Positions 1 through 7,688 of a DNA stretch of 34,648 bases are shown here, in pieces. The stretch is from Propionibacterium sp. (GTDB lineage: Bacteria; Actinomycetota; Actinomycetes; Propionibacteriales; Propionibacteriaceae). How positions within the stretch are numbered: position 1 is the stretch's first letter; each line of letters starts with the position of its first letter. Where the stretch lies: positions 1 through 34,648 of the forward strand of contig JAAYVB010000022.1 in NCBI GenBank assembly GCA_012517405.1, written 5' to 3'. The notes beneath the pieces were generated by a model that was not told the DNA's origin, did no database searches, and saw nothing but the letters and a program-made list of their open reading frames with translations. A program made the position numbers and the translations under genes.

Positions 1-183
1 CAGACCGAGGCCAAGACCCGCTGCAATCGTCCCGACCGACATCGCGGTTGCGAGGGCGAGGACGCCGACGTTGGTGACCAGGAAGCTGGAGACCAGTTCA
101 CGGCGACCCTTGCGAGGCACGTAGAAGACGAGCATCAGCAATGTGATGGCCACGATATCGGCGAGCATCAGATACGGATTCAT
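1..183 (-). CDS. DUF4956 family membrane protein (3' part cut by window edge)
   Basis: Reading the minus strand from the ATG at 183 gives 61 residues beginning MNPYLMLADIVAITLLMLVF and ending AAGLGLGL at the window edge, so the C-terminal part lies outside. The pattern is a hydrophobic helix, a basic YVPRKGRRE loop, a second helix with NVGVLALATAMS, then a Gly-rich stretch. This matches the start of DUF4956 membrane proteins as I know them. A GAAAGG ribosome binding site lies just upstream of the ATG. Members often sit beside polyphosphate polymerase (VTC-like) or CotH genes, but those neighbours cannot be seen here. The molecular function of the family is not established. Confidence 0.7.
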   Translation of the reverse strand, partial: MNPYLMLADIVAITLLMLVFYVPRKGRRELVSSFLVTNVGVLALATAMSVGTIAAGLGLGL

Positions 184-327
184 GGTGGGACCTTTCGGGT
201 TATGTCATCTTGTGTTAACCATTCAGTCAGGCGAAGCTTGGTTCCATCGATGACGCATCTGTGTGTTGCCTATGAGCCTGTTGTGCCGATCGGGCTCGGA
301 AGACGCGAGGATCACTAGGGTGGGCAC

Positions 328-948
328 ATGCGCTTGCTGATCGTGCGGCATGGGGAATCGACCGCCAACCGAGACCATCTGGTATTGGGGCAGTCGTTGC
401 CGGCGCCGCTCACCGAGCTCGGACGGCTGCAAGCCGAGGCGGCGGCTGCCACGGTGGCAGGCCTGGTCGCCGGCGGGCCCGTTAAGCTGTTCAGTTCGGA
501 CGCGGTGCGGGCGGCATCGACAGCACAGGCAATCGCAGATCCGTTGGGGGCTCGGCTCAACGTCACCCCGCTGCTGCGCGAACAGTGCCTGGGCGAACTC
601 GAGGGACGCCCCGTCAGTGAGCTGCGGGCTCTGCCGACCCCCGCCGGCTTGGATGTCGCCGAGGTCGCGTGGGGCGGTGGGGAGTCCATCGTCCAGGTCT
701 ATGAACGCATGCGGCGGTTGCTGGCGTGGCTGAGAACACGCATCGATGCTCGCGGCACGGTCGTGCTGGTCGGACACGGCGACGCGCTGTGCGTGCTGCA
801 GACGGTGCTGGCGGGCAGGGGGCACCGGGATGTCGACTGGGAGCATGACTCGCTGGCACCCGCCGAGGTGCGCGAGATCAGCGCCGCCGGGTTGGCGGAC
901 GAATGCGGGGACGGGGTGTCGCCTGGAGCCGGCTGTGAGGTTGGTTGA
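328..948 (+). CDS. Histidine phosphatase family protein (phosphoglycerate mutase-like)
   Basis: This 206-residue protein opens with MRLLIVRHGESTANR. The RHG motif carries the phospho-accepting histidine at residue 8. The second catalytic histidine is in LVGHGDALCVL near residue 150, and the core acidic residue is in EQCLGELEG near residue 88. Length and motif order fit the broad-specificity phosphatases of the PhoE/cofactor-dependent mutase fold rather than a glycolytic mutase. The start is the ATG preceded by AGGGTG. It is divergent from the DUF4956 gene and convergent with the MFS gene. The substrate cannot be deduced; a small phosphorylated metabolite is likely. It is cytoplasmic, with no signal peptide. 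Confidence 0.88.
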   Translation: MRLLIVRHGESTANRDHLVLGQSLPAPLTELGRLQAEAAAATVAGLVAGGPVKLFSSDAVRAASTAQAIADPLGARLNVTPLLREQCLGELEGRPVSELRALPTPAGLDVAEVAWGGGESIVQVYERMRRLLAWLRTRIDARGTVVLVGHGDALCVLQTVLAGRGHRDVDWEHDSLAPAEVREISAAGLADECGDGVSPGAGCEVG

Positions 949-1005
949 CCGGTTTGCTGCGGATCAGCTGGGCGGCCCGGGAGAACACGCGGCTCAGGAG
1001 AAATA

Positions 1006-1043
1006 CAGTGGCGGGCAGCCCCGGTTGGAGCCGCCCGCCACTG
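1006..1043 (-). terminator. Hairpin terminator of the MFS gene
   Basis: CAGTGGCGGGC at 1006-1016 pairs perfectly with GCCCGCCACTG at 1033-1043 (11 bp, 16-nt loop). It lies 26 bases past the MFS stop. On the minus strand it is followed by a short T-rich run (TATTTCTCC). Because the phosphatase gene ends at 948 on the other strand, the hairpin may serve both genes. Confidence 0.65.
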
Positions 1044-1068
1044 GCTACGGACTGATCAGATGGCAGAG

Positions 1069-2529
1069 TTACACGACTGCCGAGGCTTCGCTCTGAGGAG
1101 CGATTCCGCCGACCTCCTCGGTCTCCACGTAGCCCCACATCTCCGGCAGGATGTACTTCGCCGAGAAGAAGCCGATGAGCGACAAGATGCCGACGGCCGC
1201 AGTGGCCCAGGCCTTGCCTGCGTACTGGGTGAGGACCGGGAAGACGAAGGCGCCGAAGAACGAGGCCGCCTTGACGAAGACGTATCCGAAGCCGGACGCG
1301 GTCGCCTTGAAGCGCGCCGGGGCGGCCATTGAGACGATCGTCATGCCGTTGGAGGCGTCCCAGTAGGGGCCCCACATCAAAATGCAGGCACCGACCACGA
1401 GCAGGCTCCCCCAGGCCACCGGCGGAGTCTGGTTGAGCGCCTCGAAGGGGGCGATCTTGGCCAGCGAGATAGCTCCGATCATCAGACCGATGAACGACAA
1501 CCCGAAGCCCCACATCGACAGGCCGCGATGGCCGATCTTCGGAAGCATCAGCGGGGCCACGAAGCCGGAGACTGTCGCCAGGCAGAAGACCAGCGCGGTC
1601 ACCAGGTTGGATCCGATGATGTTGCCGGCTCCCGCAACGCCGGCGACGGTCAGGATGAACGGCAGGTAGAAGCCCCAGGCGGTGAACTCGGCGCCCTGGC
1701 AGGCATTCGAGATCCAGCCGAAGATCGATGCGCGCTTCTTGATCGGATCTCTCCAGATGACACTCAAGAAGTCGTGCAGCTTCGGCTTCTCGATCTTGAC
1801 GTCCTGGTCGGGCAGCATATCGAGGTCGTCATCGAACAGCAGCTTGCTGGTCGCCTTCGCCTGGACGAACTTGCCGCGCTGAATGAGCGACAGCGGTGTT
1901 TCGGGCAGATCCAGCCGCATGATCAGCAGCAACAGGGCCGGCACGGCACCCAGGGCCAGTGCTACGCGCCACAGGATGGTATCGCTAAAGATATTGGTGG
2001 CGAACAGGATCGTGATGACGATGATGGAGAAGACCTCGCCCAGACCGAACATGAACTGCCAGCGGGAGCCCATCTGCTCGCGGGTGCCCTTCGACATCGA
2101 CTCCATGATGTAGGCGTAGCCGTTCGAGATATCCGAGCCCAGCGGAATACCGATCAGCAGCCTGATGATGATCAGGTCGATGATGTTCTGGGAGAATCCC
2201 TGCGCGATGGCCAGGATGATGAACAGCACCATCGTCAGGATGAAGACCTTCTTGCGTCCGAGTCGATCGGCAACCACGCCACCGATCAGCGCGCCGATCA
2301 GCGCGCCGCCCTGGACCGCCGCGGCAACCAAGGACAGCTCAACGGCATTTGGCTGAAACTCGTTCTTGATGAAGATCAGCACAAAGGCGATCGCATAGAG
2401 ATCCCACGCTTCGATGAGGATCGTGGAGATCATCATCCAGCCGCCCTTGCGGCTCGAGATGGTCTGGGGCTTGTTGAGCAACACATGGGTTGCCTGATCC
2501 GACAGGCGTCGGATCGTCTCTTGATCCAT
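1069..2529 (-). CDS. MFS transporter, sugar/metabolite:H+ symporter type
   Basis: This 486-residue protein has about twelve hydrophobic helices. Between helices 2 and 3 is the MFS signature GGVVADRLGRKK. An RLLIGIPLGSDISNGYAY stretch and a cytoplasmic central loop with RLDLPETP (a PESPR-like motif) point to the sugar-porter/metabolite-symporter branch. The start is the ATG at 2529 because AAAGGAGGG lies 2-3 bases upstream of its spacer; the open frame continues further upstream without a comparable site. It is divergent from an FCD-type GntR gene and next to D-mannonate dehydratase, so a hexuronate or aldonate substrate is a reasonable inference. Sequence alone does not settle the substrate. 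Confidence 0.85.
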   Translation of the reverse strand: MDQETIRRLSDQATHVLLNKPQTISSRKGGWMMISTILIEAWDLYAIAFVLIFIKNEFQPNAVELSLVAAAVQGGALIGALIGGVVADRLGRKKVFILTMVLFIILAIAQGFSQNIIDLIIIRLLIGIPLGSDISNGYAYIMESMSKGTREQMGSRWQFMFGLGEVFSIIVITILFATNIFSDTILWRVALALGAVPALLLLIMRLDLPETPLSLIQRGKFVQAKATSKLLFDDDLDMLPDQDVKIEKPKLHDFLSVIWRDPIKKRASIFGWISNACQGAEFTAWGFYLPFILTVAGVAGAGNIIGSNLVTALVFCLATVSGFVAPLMLPKIGHRGLSMWGFGLSFIGLMIGAISLAKIAPFEALNQTPPVAWGSLLVVGACILMWGPYWDASNGMTIVSMAAPARFKATASGFGYVFVKAASFFGAFVFPVLTQYAGKAWATAAVGILSLIGFFSAKYILPEMWGYVETEEVGGIAPQSEASAVV

Positions 2530-2684
2530 ATTCCCTCCTTTGGGGTTCGGGTACGCCGGATCAGTCGCCCGAGGTGGAGGAGGCATCATGGGGTGTCTCG
2601 CGCCAGGTGTGCCGGTTCGGCAAGCCCGCTTGGCCTGGACCAGTGCCGCGCGGGTAAGACCGCCGTGAACAGGAGGGCGTCAGC

Positions 2685-2825
2685 GTGTCGCTGCCGAAAG
2701 TGGCTTCGTCAGCCGGCGCCCGACCAGACTGGTGGTTGCTTCACGAGAACGGTAATTTTCTGGAGACGGCCTGTCGATTGATGCGACCAAATGCGAGACA
2801 ACTTGTCAGAACTTATGACCAGTGA
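2685..2825 (+). CDS. Possible small protein of 46 residues
   Basis: A GTG at 2685 lies eight bases after AGGAGGG and opens a 46-codon frame ending in TGA at 2823-2825. The product begins MSLPKVASSAGARPDWW and ends RTYDQ. It has no membrane helix and no family that I recognise. The strong ribosome binding site is the only positive evidence. The frame overlaps the candidate operator of the GntR gene, which argues against it being a stable gene. It could be a leader peptide or chance. Confidence 0.18.
   Translation: MSLPKVASSAGARPDWWLLHENGNFLETACRLMRPNARQLVRTYDQ
2803..2821. promoter_or_regulatory. Candidate operator of the FCD-type GntR regulator
   Basis: TTGTCA, seven bases, TGACCA forms an inverted repeat with five of six arm positions matching. 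It sits about 57 bases upstream of the regulator's start in the divergent region shared with the MFS gene. FCD-type GntR proteins commonly bind such TGTC/GACA-like dyads near their own promoters. TTGTCA also resembles a -35 hexamer. Assignment is by position and symmetry only. Confidence 0.35.
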
Positions 2826-2878
2826 TAGAGGCTGAGTGGTGTATTGCATCGCCGTGGCCGTGATGACAGGAGGACGGT

Positions 2879-3565
2879 ATGGGAGCCCCGACGCTGCACC
2901 AAGCGATCGTTGAATCCGTGGCGCAGCACATTCTGAGTGGTGAGATTCAGCCCGGCGAGGTGCTCACTTTGACCTGGATCCAAGAGGAATACGGCGTCTC
3001 TCGTACCGTGGCGCGGGAGACCGCGCGGGTGCTCGAGTCGGTCGGACTGCTGGAAGCCCGCCGCAAGGTGGGGCTGGTCGTCCGGCCGCAGAGCGAATGG
3101 AGTGCGCTCCACCCGCGCATGGTGCGGTGGATGATGCAGGGCGGTGGTCATCTCGCGGAGCTGCGAGCATTGACCGAATTGCGGCTCGCCGTCGAACCGG
3201 TCGCCGCATCGGCCGCGGCTACCCTGGCCACCAGTGAGCAACGAGAAGAACTGAAGGCCCTGGCCAGACGGTTGTATCAGCTTGCCGACCGGGCCGATTC
3301 GCAGGACTTTCTCGAGGCTGACATCAGATTCCATGCGCTGCTGCTCGAGGCGAGCGGCAATCCGATCTTCGTCTCGTTGAAGGGCGCGCTGGCCGAAACA
3401 CTGCGCGGACGCGTCGCCTGGGGGCTGATGCCGCGGGAGGCTGCCCTGATGGCGATCACCGGCCACGCCCATGTGGCCTGGCTGGTTGCCGGCGGCGATC
3501 GGGAAGCGGCCTTCCACGCGACGGTTGCCATGCTCGGCGGCCTGCGCCGGGAGTTGGGGCAGTAG
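2879..3565 (+). CDS. GntR family transcriptional regulator, FadR/FCD subfamily
   Basis: This 228-residue protein has an N-terminal winged helix-turn-helix (about residues 5-70; GVSRTVARETARVLESVGLLE is the recognition region). An all-helical FCD effector domain follows from about residue 85. The metal-ligand pattern of FCD domains is present: Asp and His in EADIRFHALLLEASGNP and later histidines in GHAHVAWLVAGGD. FCD domains generally bind carboxylates such as sugar acids, glycolate or pyruvate. The start follows TGACAGGAGGACGG. It lies between an MFS carrier and D-mannonate dehydratase, so control of sugar-acid uptake and dehydration is the likely job. Confidence 0.9.
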   Translation: MGAPTLHQAIVESVAQHILSGEIQPGEVLTLTWIQEEYGVSRTVARETARVLESVGLLEARRKVGLVVRPQSEWSALHPRMVRWMMQGGGHLAELRALTELRLAVEPVAASAAATLATSEQREELKALARRLYQLADRADSQDFLEADIRFHALLLEASGNPIFVSLKGALAETLRGRVAWGLMPREAALMAITGHAHVAWLVAGGDREAAFHATVAMLGGLRRELGQ

Positions 3566-3586
3566 CACGTCGCGGCTCCGGGCCAT

Positions 3587-3622
3587 TCACCTGCCGGCCG
3601 TCGGTCACCTGCCGGCCGTCGG
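3587..3622 (+). repeat. Perfect 18-bp tandem duplication
   Basis: The unit TCACCTGCCGGCCGTCGG occurs at 3587-3604 and immediately again at 3605-3622 with no mismatch. It lies just after the GntR stop in a 216-base gap before D-mannonate dehydratase. The unit is GC-rich and can fold, and further GGCGGGCGGCC sequence follows, so it may form part of a terminator. A recent slippage duplication is the simplest explanation. Confidence 0.85.
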
Positions 3623-3781
3623 CGGGCGGCCGACCGGTGATCGGTGGCCCGGGCAGGACCTTGGATTGAGACCCCCCACGTCGAGGTCTGAATGCTTAAG
3701 GTATTACTATTGCAATTCGGACGACGGGCATCGCGAGCGTTGTGGCCGCGAGCACGTCCACGAATGATGGAGTGCTGATCA

Positions 3782-4996
3782 GTGAGGACAATCAGAAGCG
3801 CCGAGGTTTTGCTTACCAGCCCGGGCCGCAACTACGTGACCCTCAAGGTCACCACCGATGATGGGATCGTCGGGTGGGGCGATGCTACGGTCAACGGACG
3901 CGAATTGGCGGTGGCGTCGTATCTGCGAGATCACATCGCGCCGCTGCTGGTCGGCTTGGACGCGGACCGGATCGAGGACACCTGGCAGTACCTCTACCGT
4001 GGCGTCTACTGGCGCCGGGGGCCGATCACGATGGCTGCCATCGGCGCGGTGGACCTCGCCCTGTGGGACATCAAAGGCAAGGCGCTCAACCAGCCGGTCT
4101 ATCAACTGCTCGGAGGCAAGGTACGAGACCGGCTCCTCGCCTACACCCATGCCACCGGATGGTCGACTCCCGAACTGCTGGAATCCGTGGACGCCATCCG
4201 GGAGCGTGGCTTCACAGCCATCCGTGCGCAATCAGGCGTCCCCGGGCTGGATTCGGTATACGGGGTGCAGCGCCATCGCGACGCCTACGAACCTGCATCC
4301 AGGGGAGCGAAGCCGGTCGTCGAAGTCTGGGACACGGAGGCCTATCTGCGGCATGCGCCGGTCATGCTCGCCGAGGTCCGCGACCATGTCGGGCCCGAGC
4401 TGAAGCTGCTGCACGATGCTCATCACCGGTTGACGCCGATCGAAGCCGCGCGGCTGGGCAAGGAACTGGAGCCGTTGCGGCTGTTCTGGTTGGAGGACGT
4501 CACCCCGGCCGAGAACCAGCAGGCACTCGACCTGGTGCGTCAGCACACGACGACGCCACTGGCGATCGGCGAAGTCTTCAACACGATATGGGACTGCAAG
4601 GACCTGATCATCGGGCAGAAGATCGACTATGTCCGCACCTGTGTCATGCATGCGGGGGGTATCTCGCATGTGCGACGCATCTTCGACCTGGCGAATCTCT
4701 ACCAGGTGAAGGGTGCTCCGCACGGCCCATCCGATGTCTCGCCGCTGACCATGGCTGCGTCGGTTCACCTGGGCATCTCGAATCCGGCTGGCGCGATCCA
4801 GGAGTACATGGGATACCCCCGCGAGGTGAGCGAGGTCTTCCATGTGTCCTACGAACTCGTCGACGGATACCTGGTGCCGGGAGAGGCCCCGGGGCTGGGC
4901 GTCGAATTCGACGAACAGGCCGCCGCAGGATTCCCTTTCGAGTCGGCCTATCTCCCTGTTGCTCGTGACCGCGACGGATCGATGCACGACTGGTGA
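3782..4996 (+). CDS. manD: D-mannonate dehydratase, mandelate racemase/enolase superfamily
   Basis: This 404-residue protein has an N-terminal capping domain and a TIM barrel. It should convert D-mannonate to 2-keto-3-deoxy-D-gluconate. All residues described for ManD enzymes are present at the expected spacing: Arg148 and Tyr160 as the base pair, Asp212 with His214 in HDAHHRLTP, Glu238 in [10 protein letters not shown], Glu264 in AIGEVFNT, and His314 in GAPHGPSD. The first, second and third Mg ligands are therefore Asp212, Glu238 and Glu264. The start is GTG at 3782, with GGAG nine bases upstream. The family (formerly RspA) also contains low-activity and D-gluconate members, so mannonate as the only substrate is not proven. 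The genes next to it are an FCD-type GntR and an MFS carrier. Confidence 0.88.
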   Translation: MRTIRSAEVLLTSPGRNYVTLKVTTDDGIVGWGDATVNGRELAVASYLRDHIAPLLVGLDADRIEDTWQYLYRGVYWRRGPITMAAIGAVDLALWDIKGKALNQPVYQLLGGKVRDRLLAYTHATGWSTPELLESVDAIRERGFTAIRAQSGVPGLDSVYGVQRHRDAYEPASRGAKPVVEVWDTEAYLRHAPVMLAEVRDHVGPELKLLHDAHHRLTPIEAARLGKELEPLRLFWLEDVTPAENQQALDLVRQHTTTPLAIGEVFNTIWDCKDLIIGQKIDYVRTCVMHAGGISHVRRIFDLANLYQVKGAPHGPSDVSPLTMAASVHLGISNPAGAIQEYMGYPREVSEVFHVSYELVDGYLVPGEAPGLGVEFDEQAAAGFPFESAYLPVARDRDGSMHDW

Positions 4997-5015
4997 CCGA
5001 TCGATCCGCACTGAA

Positions 5016-5064
5016 GAAATGAACCGGGCCAGTACCTCCAAGAGGTACTGGCCCGGTTCATTTC
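5016..5064. terminator. Bidirectional terminator, 23-bp perfect stem
   Basis: Bases 5016-5038 pair without mismatch with 5042-5064, leaving only a CAA loop. The stem runs from GAAATGAACC to GTACCTC. The outer base of the stem gives A-rich/T-rich flanks on each side (GAAAT and ATTTC). It lies between manD (plus, ending 4996) and glnA (minus, ending 5090), so it should stop transcription from both genes. Confidence 0.9.
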
Positions 5065-5089
5065 GGCTTGGGGTGACAAGCCCAAATGA

Positions 5090-6511
5090 TCAGATCTGGT
5101 AGTACAGATCGAACTCGTAGGGATGCGGACGCTGACGCAGTGCGTCGATCTCGTCGTTCTTCAGATCGATCCAGGTCTGCAGGAGGTCAGGAGTGAAGAC
5201 GTCTCCGGCCAGCAGGAAGTCCTTGTCGGCTTCGAGGGCGGCCAGCACCTCATCCAGCGAGGACGGAACCTGGGTGACCTGAGCGTGCTCTTCGGGCGGC
5301 AGTTCGTAGAGGTCCTTGTCGACCGGAGCCGGCGGTTCGATGCGGTTCTGAATGCCGTCGATGCCGGCGAGCAGCAGCGCGGAGAAGGCCAGGTACGGGT
5401 TGGCCGACGGGTCGGGGCAGCGGAACTCGATGCGCTTGGCCTTCGGGTTCGAACCGGTGATCGGAATGCGGATGCAGGCCGAGCGGTTACGAGCCGAGTA
5501 GACCAGGTTCACCGGGGCTTCGAAGCCCGGCACCAGACGGTGGAAGCTGTTGATGGTCGGGTTGGTGAAGGCCAGCAGCGCCGGAGCGTGCTTGAGGAGG
5601 CCACCGATGTACCAACGGGCCACGTCGGACAGCTGAGCGTAACCGTTCTCGTCGTAGAACAGCGGCTTGCCGTCGTTCCAGATCGACTGGTGGCAGTGCA
5701 TGCCCGAGCCGTTGTCACCGAAGACGGGCTTCGGCATGAAGGTCGCGGTCTTGCCGTTGACGAATGCAGTGTTCTTGACCAGGTACTTGAACTTCATGAC
5801 GTTGTCGGCGCTGGTCAGCAGCTCGTCGAAACGCCAGTTGATCTCGGCCTGGCCGGCAGCGCCGACCTCGTGGTGAGCGCGCTCAATGATCAGACCGGCA
5901 TCTTCACAGTGCTTGACGATTTCGTCGCGCAGATCGCCGTAGTGATCGGCGGGAGCCACCGGGAAGTAGCCGCCCTTGGTCTTGACCTTGTAGCCGAGGT
6001 TGCCACGCTCTTCTTCGCGGGCGCTGTTCCAGCCGGCCGACTCCGCGTCCACCGAGTAGAACGCGCTGTGACCGTTGGTCTCGTAACGCACGTCATCGAA
6101 AACGTAGAACTCGGCCTCGGGAGCGAAGTACGCGGTATCGCCGATTCCGGTGGTGCCGAGGTATGCCTGAGCCTTCCGCGCGATGTTGCGGGGGTCGCGG
6201 CTGTAGGGCTCCTTCGTCAGCGGGTCATGCACGAAGAAGTTGACCACCAGCGTCTTCGACTTACGGAACGCATCCAGGTAAGCCGAGGTGGGGTCGGGCA
6301 TCAGGGCCATGTCCGACTCGTTGATCGCCTGGAAGCCAGTCACGGACGAGCCGTCGAATGCCAGGCCCTCCTCGAAAACTTCGGGACCAAACGAACCCAC
6401 AGGCACAGTGAAGTGCTGCATCACTCCTGGCAGATCGCAGAAACGGACGTCGACGTTCTCGACGTTCTCGTCCTTCAAATACGCCAAGAGATCATCGGCG
6501 CCTTGGAACAT
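5090..6511 (-). CDS. glnA: Glutamine synthetase type I
   Basis: This 473-residue cytoplasmic enzyme makes glutamine from glutamate, ammonia and ATP. Recognisable family segments include [12 protein letters not shown] near the N terminus, the metal-site region [23 protein letters not shown], the ATP-site segment [18 protein letters not shown], and NRSACIRIP with the catalytic arginine. The adenylylation tyrosine is present in [10 protein letters not shown] (about residue 402), placing it in the GSI-beta class regulated by an adenylyltransferase. The C terminus, [10 protein letters not shown], is standard. It is monocistronic, followed by a strong hairpin terminator and preceded by a GlnR-like box. 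The start ATG is preceded by a GGAGA-type site. Confidence 0.97.
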   Translation of the reverse strand: MFQGADDLLAYLKDENVENVDVRFCDLPGVMQHFTVPVGSFGPEVFEEGLAFDGSSVTGFQAINESDMALMPDPTSAYLDAFRKSKTLVVNFFVHDPLTKEPYSRDPRNIARKAQAYLGTTGIGDTAYFAPEAEFYVFDDVRYETNGHSAFYSVDAESAGWNSAREEERGNLGYKVKTKGGYFPVAPADHYGDLRDEIVKHCEDAGLIIERAHHEVGAAGQAEINWRFDELLTSADNVMKFKYLVKNTAFVNGKTATFMPKPVFGDNGSGMHCHQSIWNDGKPLFYDENGYAQLSDVARWYIGGLLKHAPALLAFTNPTINSFHRLVPGFEAPVNLVYSARNRSACIRIPITGSNPKAKRIEFRCPDPSANPYLAFSALLLAGIDGIQNRIEPPAPVDKDLYELPPEEHAQVTQVPSSLDEVLAALEADKDFLLAGDVFTPDLLQTWIDLKNDEIDALRQRPHPYEFDLYYQI

Positions 6512-6559
6512 GGGGTCTCCTTCAACTCGACGACCGGGCTTTCCCGGCCCGCTGAATCA

Positions 6560-6573
6560 GTGAACGGGTTCAC
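6560..6573. promoter_or_regulatory. Perfect 14-base dyad in the glnA leader
   Basis: GTGAACGGGTTCAC is a dyad with six-base arms around GG, about 50 bases upstream of the glnA start. It could be an operator or a small mRNA hairpin. No known regulator motif was matched with certainty. Confidence 0.35.
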
Positions 6574-6598
6574 GCTATCCAGCCAATCTAGCGGAGGT

Positions 6599-6625
6599 GT
6601 TGCGCGAGTGTTTCAGCCATGTAAC
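6599..6625 (-). promoter_or_regulatory. GlnR-like binding site upstream of glnA
   Basis: On the minus strand the sequence reads GTTAC, six bases, GAAAC, six bases, GCAAC. The actinobacterial GlnR consensus is gTnAC-n6-GaAAc repeated with six-base spacing, so the first two half-sites match exactly and the third partly. It lies about 90-115 bases upstream of the glnA start, in the gap before the neighbouring gntR stop codon. This is where a GlnR activator or repressor of glnA would be expected. The regulator gene itself is not in the window. Confidence 0.6.
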
Positions 6626-6635
6626 GTCTGGGCCG

Positions 6636-7391
6636 TCACAGATCGAAGCTGAAGCTGATTTGCACCTTGTCACCGCGGAACAGAATCTTCGAGTACTCGT
6701 ACGGAGTCCCTGAAGCGTCGAAGATGAGGTCCTCGAGAAGCAGGACCGGGTCGCCACGACTCAGCTTGAGCTGCCGTGCGACCTCAGTCGTGGCAGATAC
6801 CGATTCCAGCTTCTCGTCGACGTGTTTCATCGCCAGGTTGTAGTGCTCATCGAGGATGACGCACAGCTGGTGGGAGGTCAGATCGTGCTGGTCGAGGGTC
6901 GGCGCGAGCCGATACGGAACAAAGGAATGGTGCAGCGAGATCGGTAGGCCATCGGCGCTGCGCACCCGTTCGACGGTGAAGACATCTTCGCCGTCGGCGA
7001 GGCGCAGATGTTCTTGCACGGACGGACTGGGAGTCGTCCTGGTGCTGCGGATGAGTCGTGTCGTGGTCTGGTAGCCGAGGCTTTCGAGCTGCTCGCGCAC
7101 GCCTCGGTAGGCGGGGGAGCTGGTCTCGATCTTCTTCTTGGCGACGAAGGTGCCCTTGCCTGCCACGCGGACGAGCAGTCCGTCCTCGACGAGTCTGGTG
7201 AGCACGCCCCGCACCGTCATCCGCGAGACGTTGAAAATGCGGTTGAGTTCGTTCTCTGAGGGGATCCGGTCGCCGGGTGCCCACTGACCGCCGGCGATTT
7301 GGGCTCGGAAGATCTCTTCCAGTTGCGCGTACAGCGGCACAGCCGAATCGCGCGCGAGGCCTGTCGCCATCGGCTCGATATCGGTTGTCAC
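6636..7391 (-). CDS. GntR family transcriptional regulator, HutC/UTRA subfamily
   Basis: This 251-residue protein has an N-terminal winged helix (about residues 18-85; PSENELNRIFNVSRMTVRGVLTRL is the helix-turn-helix). A UTRA effector domain (about 105-245) follows, containing VERVRSADGLPISLHHSFVP and PYEYSKILFRGDKV. UTRA domains usually bind sugar phosphates or related small metabolites. The start is GTG at 7391, with AGGAG a few bases upstream. It is divergent from the class II aldolase/HAD pair and separated from it by 297 bases holding a GntR-type palindrome, so it most likely represses that pair. It ends 124 bases before glnA, with no sign of cotranscription. Confidence 0.9.
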   Translation of the reverse strand: MTTDIEPMATGLARDSAVPLYAQLEEIFRAQIAGGQWAPGDRIPSENELNRIFNVSRMTVRGVLTRLVEDGLLVRVAGKGTFVAKKKIETSSPAYRGVREQLESLGYQTTTRLIRSTRTTPSPSVQEHLRLADGEDVFTVERVRSADGLPISLHHSFVPYRLAPTLDQHDLTSHQLCVILDEHYNLAMKHVDEKLESVSATTEVARQLKLSRGDPVLLLEDLIFDASGTPYEYSKILFRGDKVQISFSFDL

Positions 7392-7569
7392 TGCATCTCC
7401 TGTGAGGCCGAGTTGGCAGGGTCGCTGCAGGCGCCGTGGCCGGCCGGTTGTGCGAGCAGCGCGTCGTCTCCACGGGTGGAGGCTCGACGACTACACCCTA
7501 CCCGCGACGGCGAGTTGTCCGATGCGCGAATGGGGTGTGGGCGGCACCGGCCGAGGGAATCGGTGGCAA

Positions 7570-7589
7570 ATACTGGTACATACCTGTAT
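7570..7589. promoter_or_regulatory. GntR/UTRA-type operator overlapping a -10 element
   Basis: The sequence is ATAC-T-GGTA-CA-TACC-T-GTAT, a 20-base dyad with 16 symmetric positions. It resembles known HutC-subfamily sites such as NagR/DasR boxes (TGGT-centre-ACCA). TATAGT at 7587-7592 overlaps its right arm and is a good -10 candidate for the aldolase operon, so binding would block RNA polymerase. It lies about 100 bases upstream of the aldolase start and 180 bases from the gntR start. The rest of the 297-base gap (7392-7688) shows nothing else definite. Confidence 0.65.
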
Positions 7590-7688
7590 AGTCACGTCTA
7601 TGGAGGCGCCGAGGCTGAGGGAACGGTTCCTGGTTCGGAGCCCGTGAAGACCAGAGCGAGATCTGAGACTGCCGAAAGGGATGTGACG

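Larger units (their letters stand above)
2530..2878. other. Divergent intergenic region between MFS and GntR genes
   Basis: These 349 bases separate two divergent start codons and should hold both promoters. Visible elements are the MFS ribosome binding site at its left edge, an imperfect inverted repeat at 2803-2821, the AGGAGG site of the GntR gene, and a 46-codon open frame at 2685-2825 with a strong upstream AGGAGGG. I see no clear sigma-70 -35/-10 pair. Confidence 0.6.

Noticed and set aside
1528..2781. Plus-strand open frame opposite the MFS gene
   Set aside because: Gln/Asp-rich antisense product without domains; the opposite strand encodes a twelve-helix carrier.
5123..6652. Long plus-strand open frame opposite glnA
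   Set aside because: It is the antisense of a highly conserved gene in high-GC DNA, its product has no family features, and glnA on the other strand is unambiguous.
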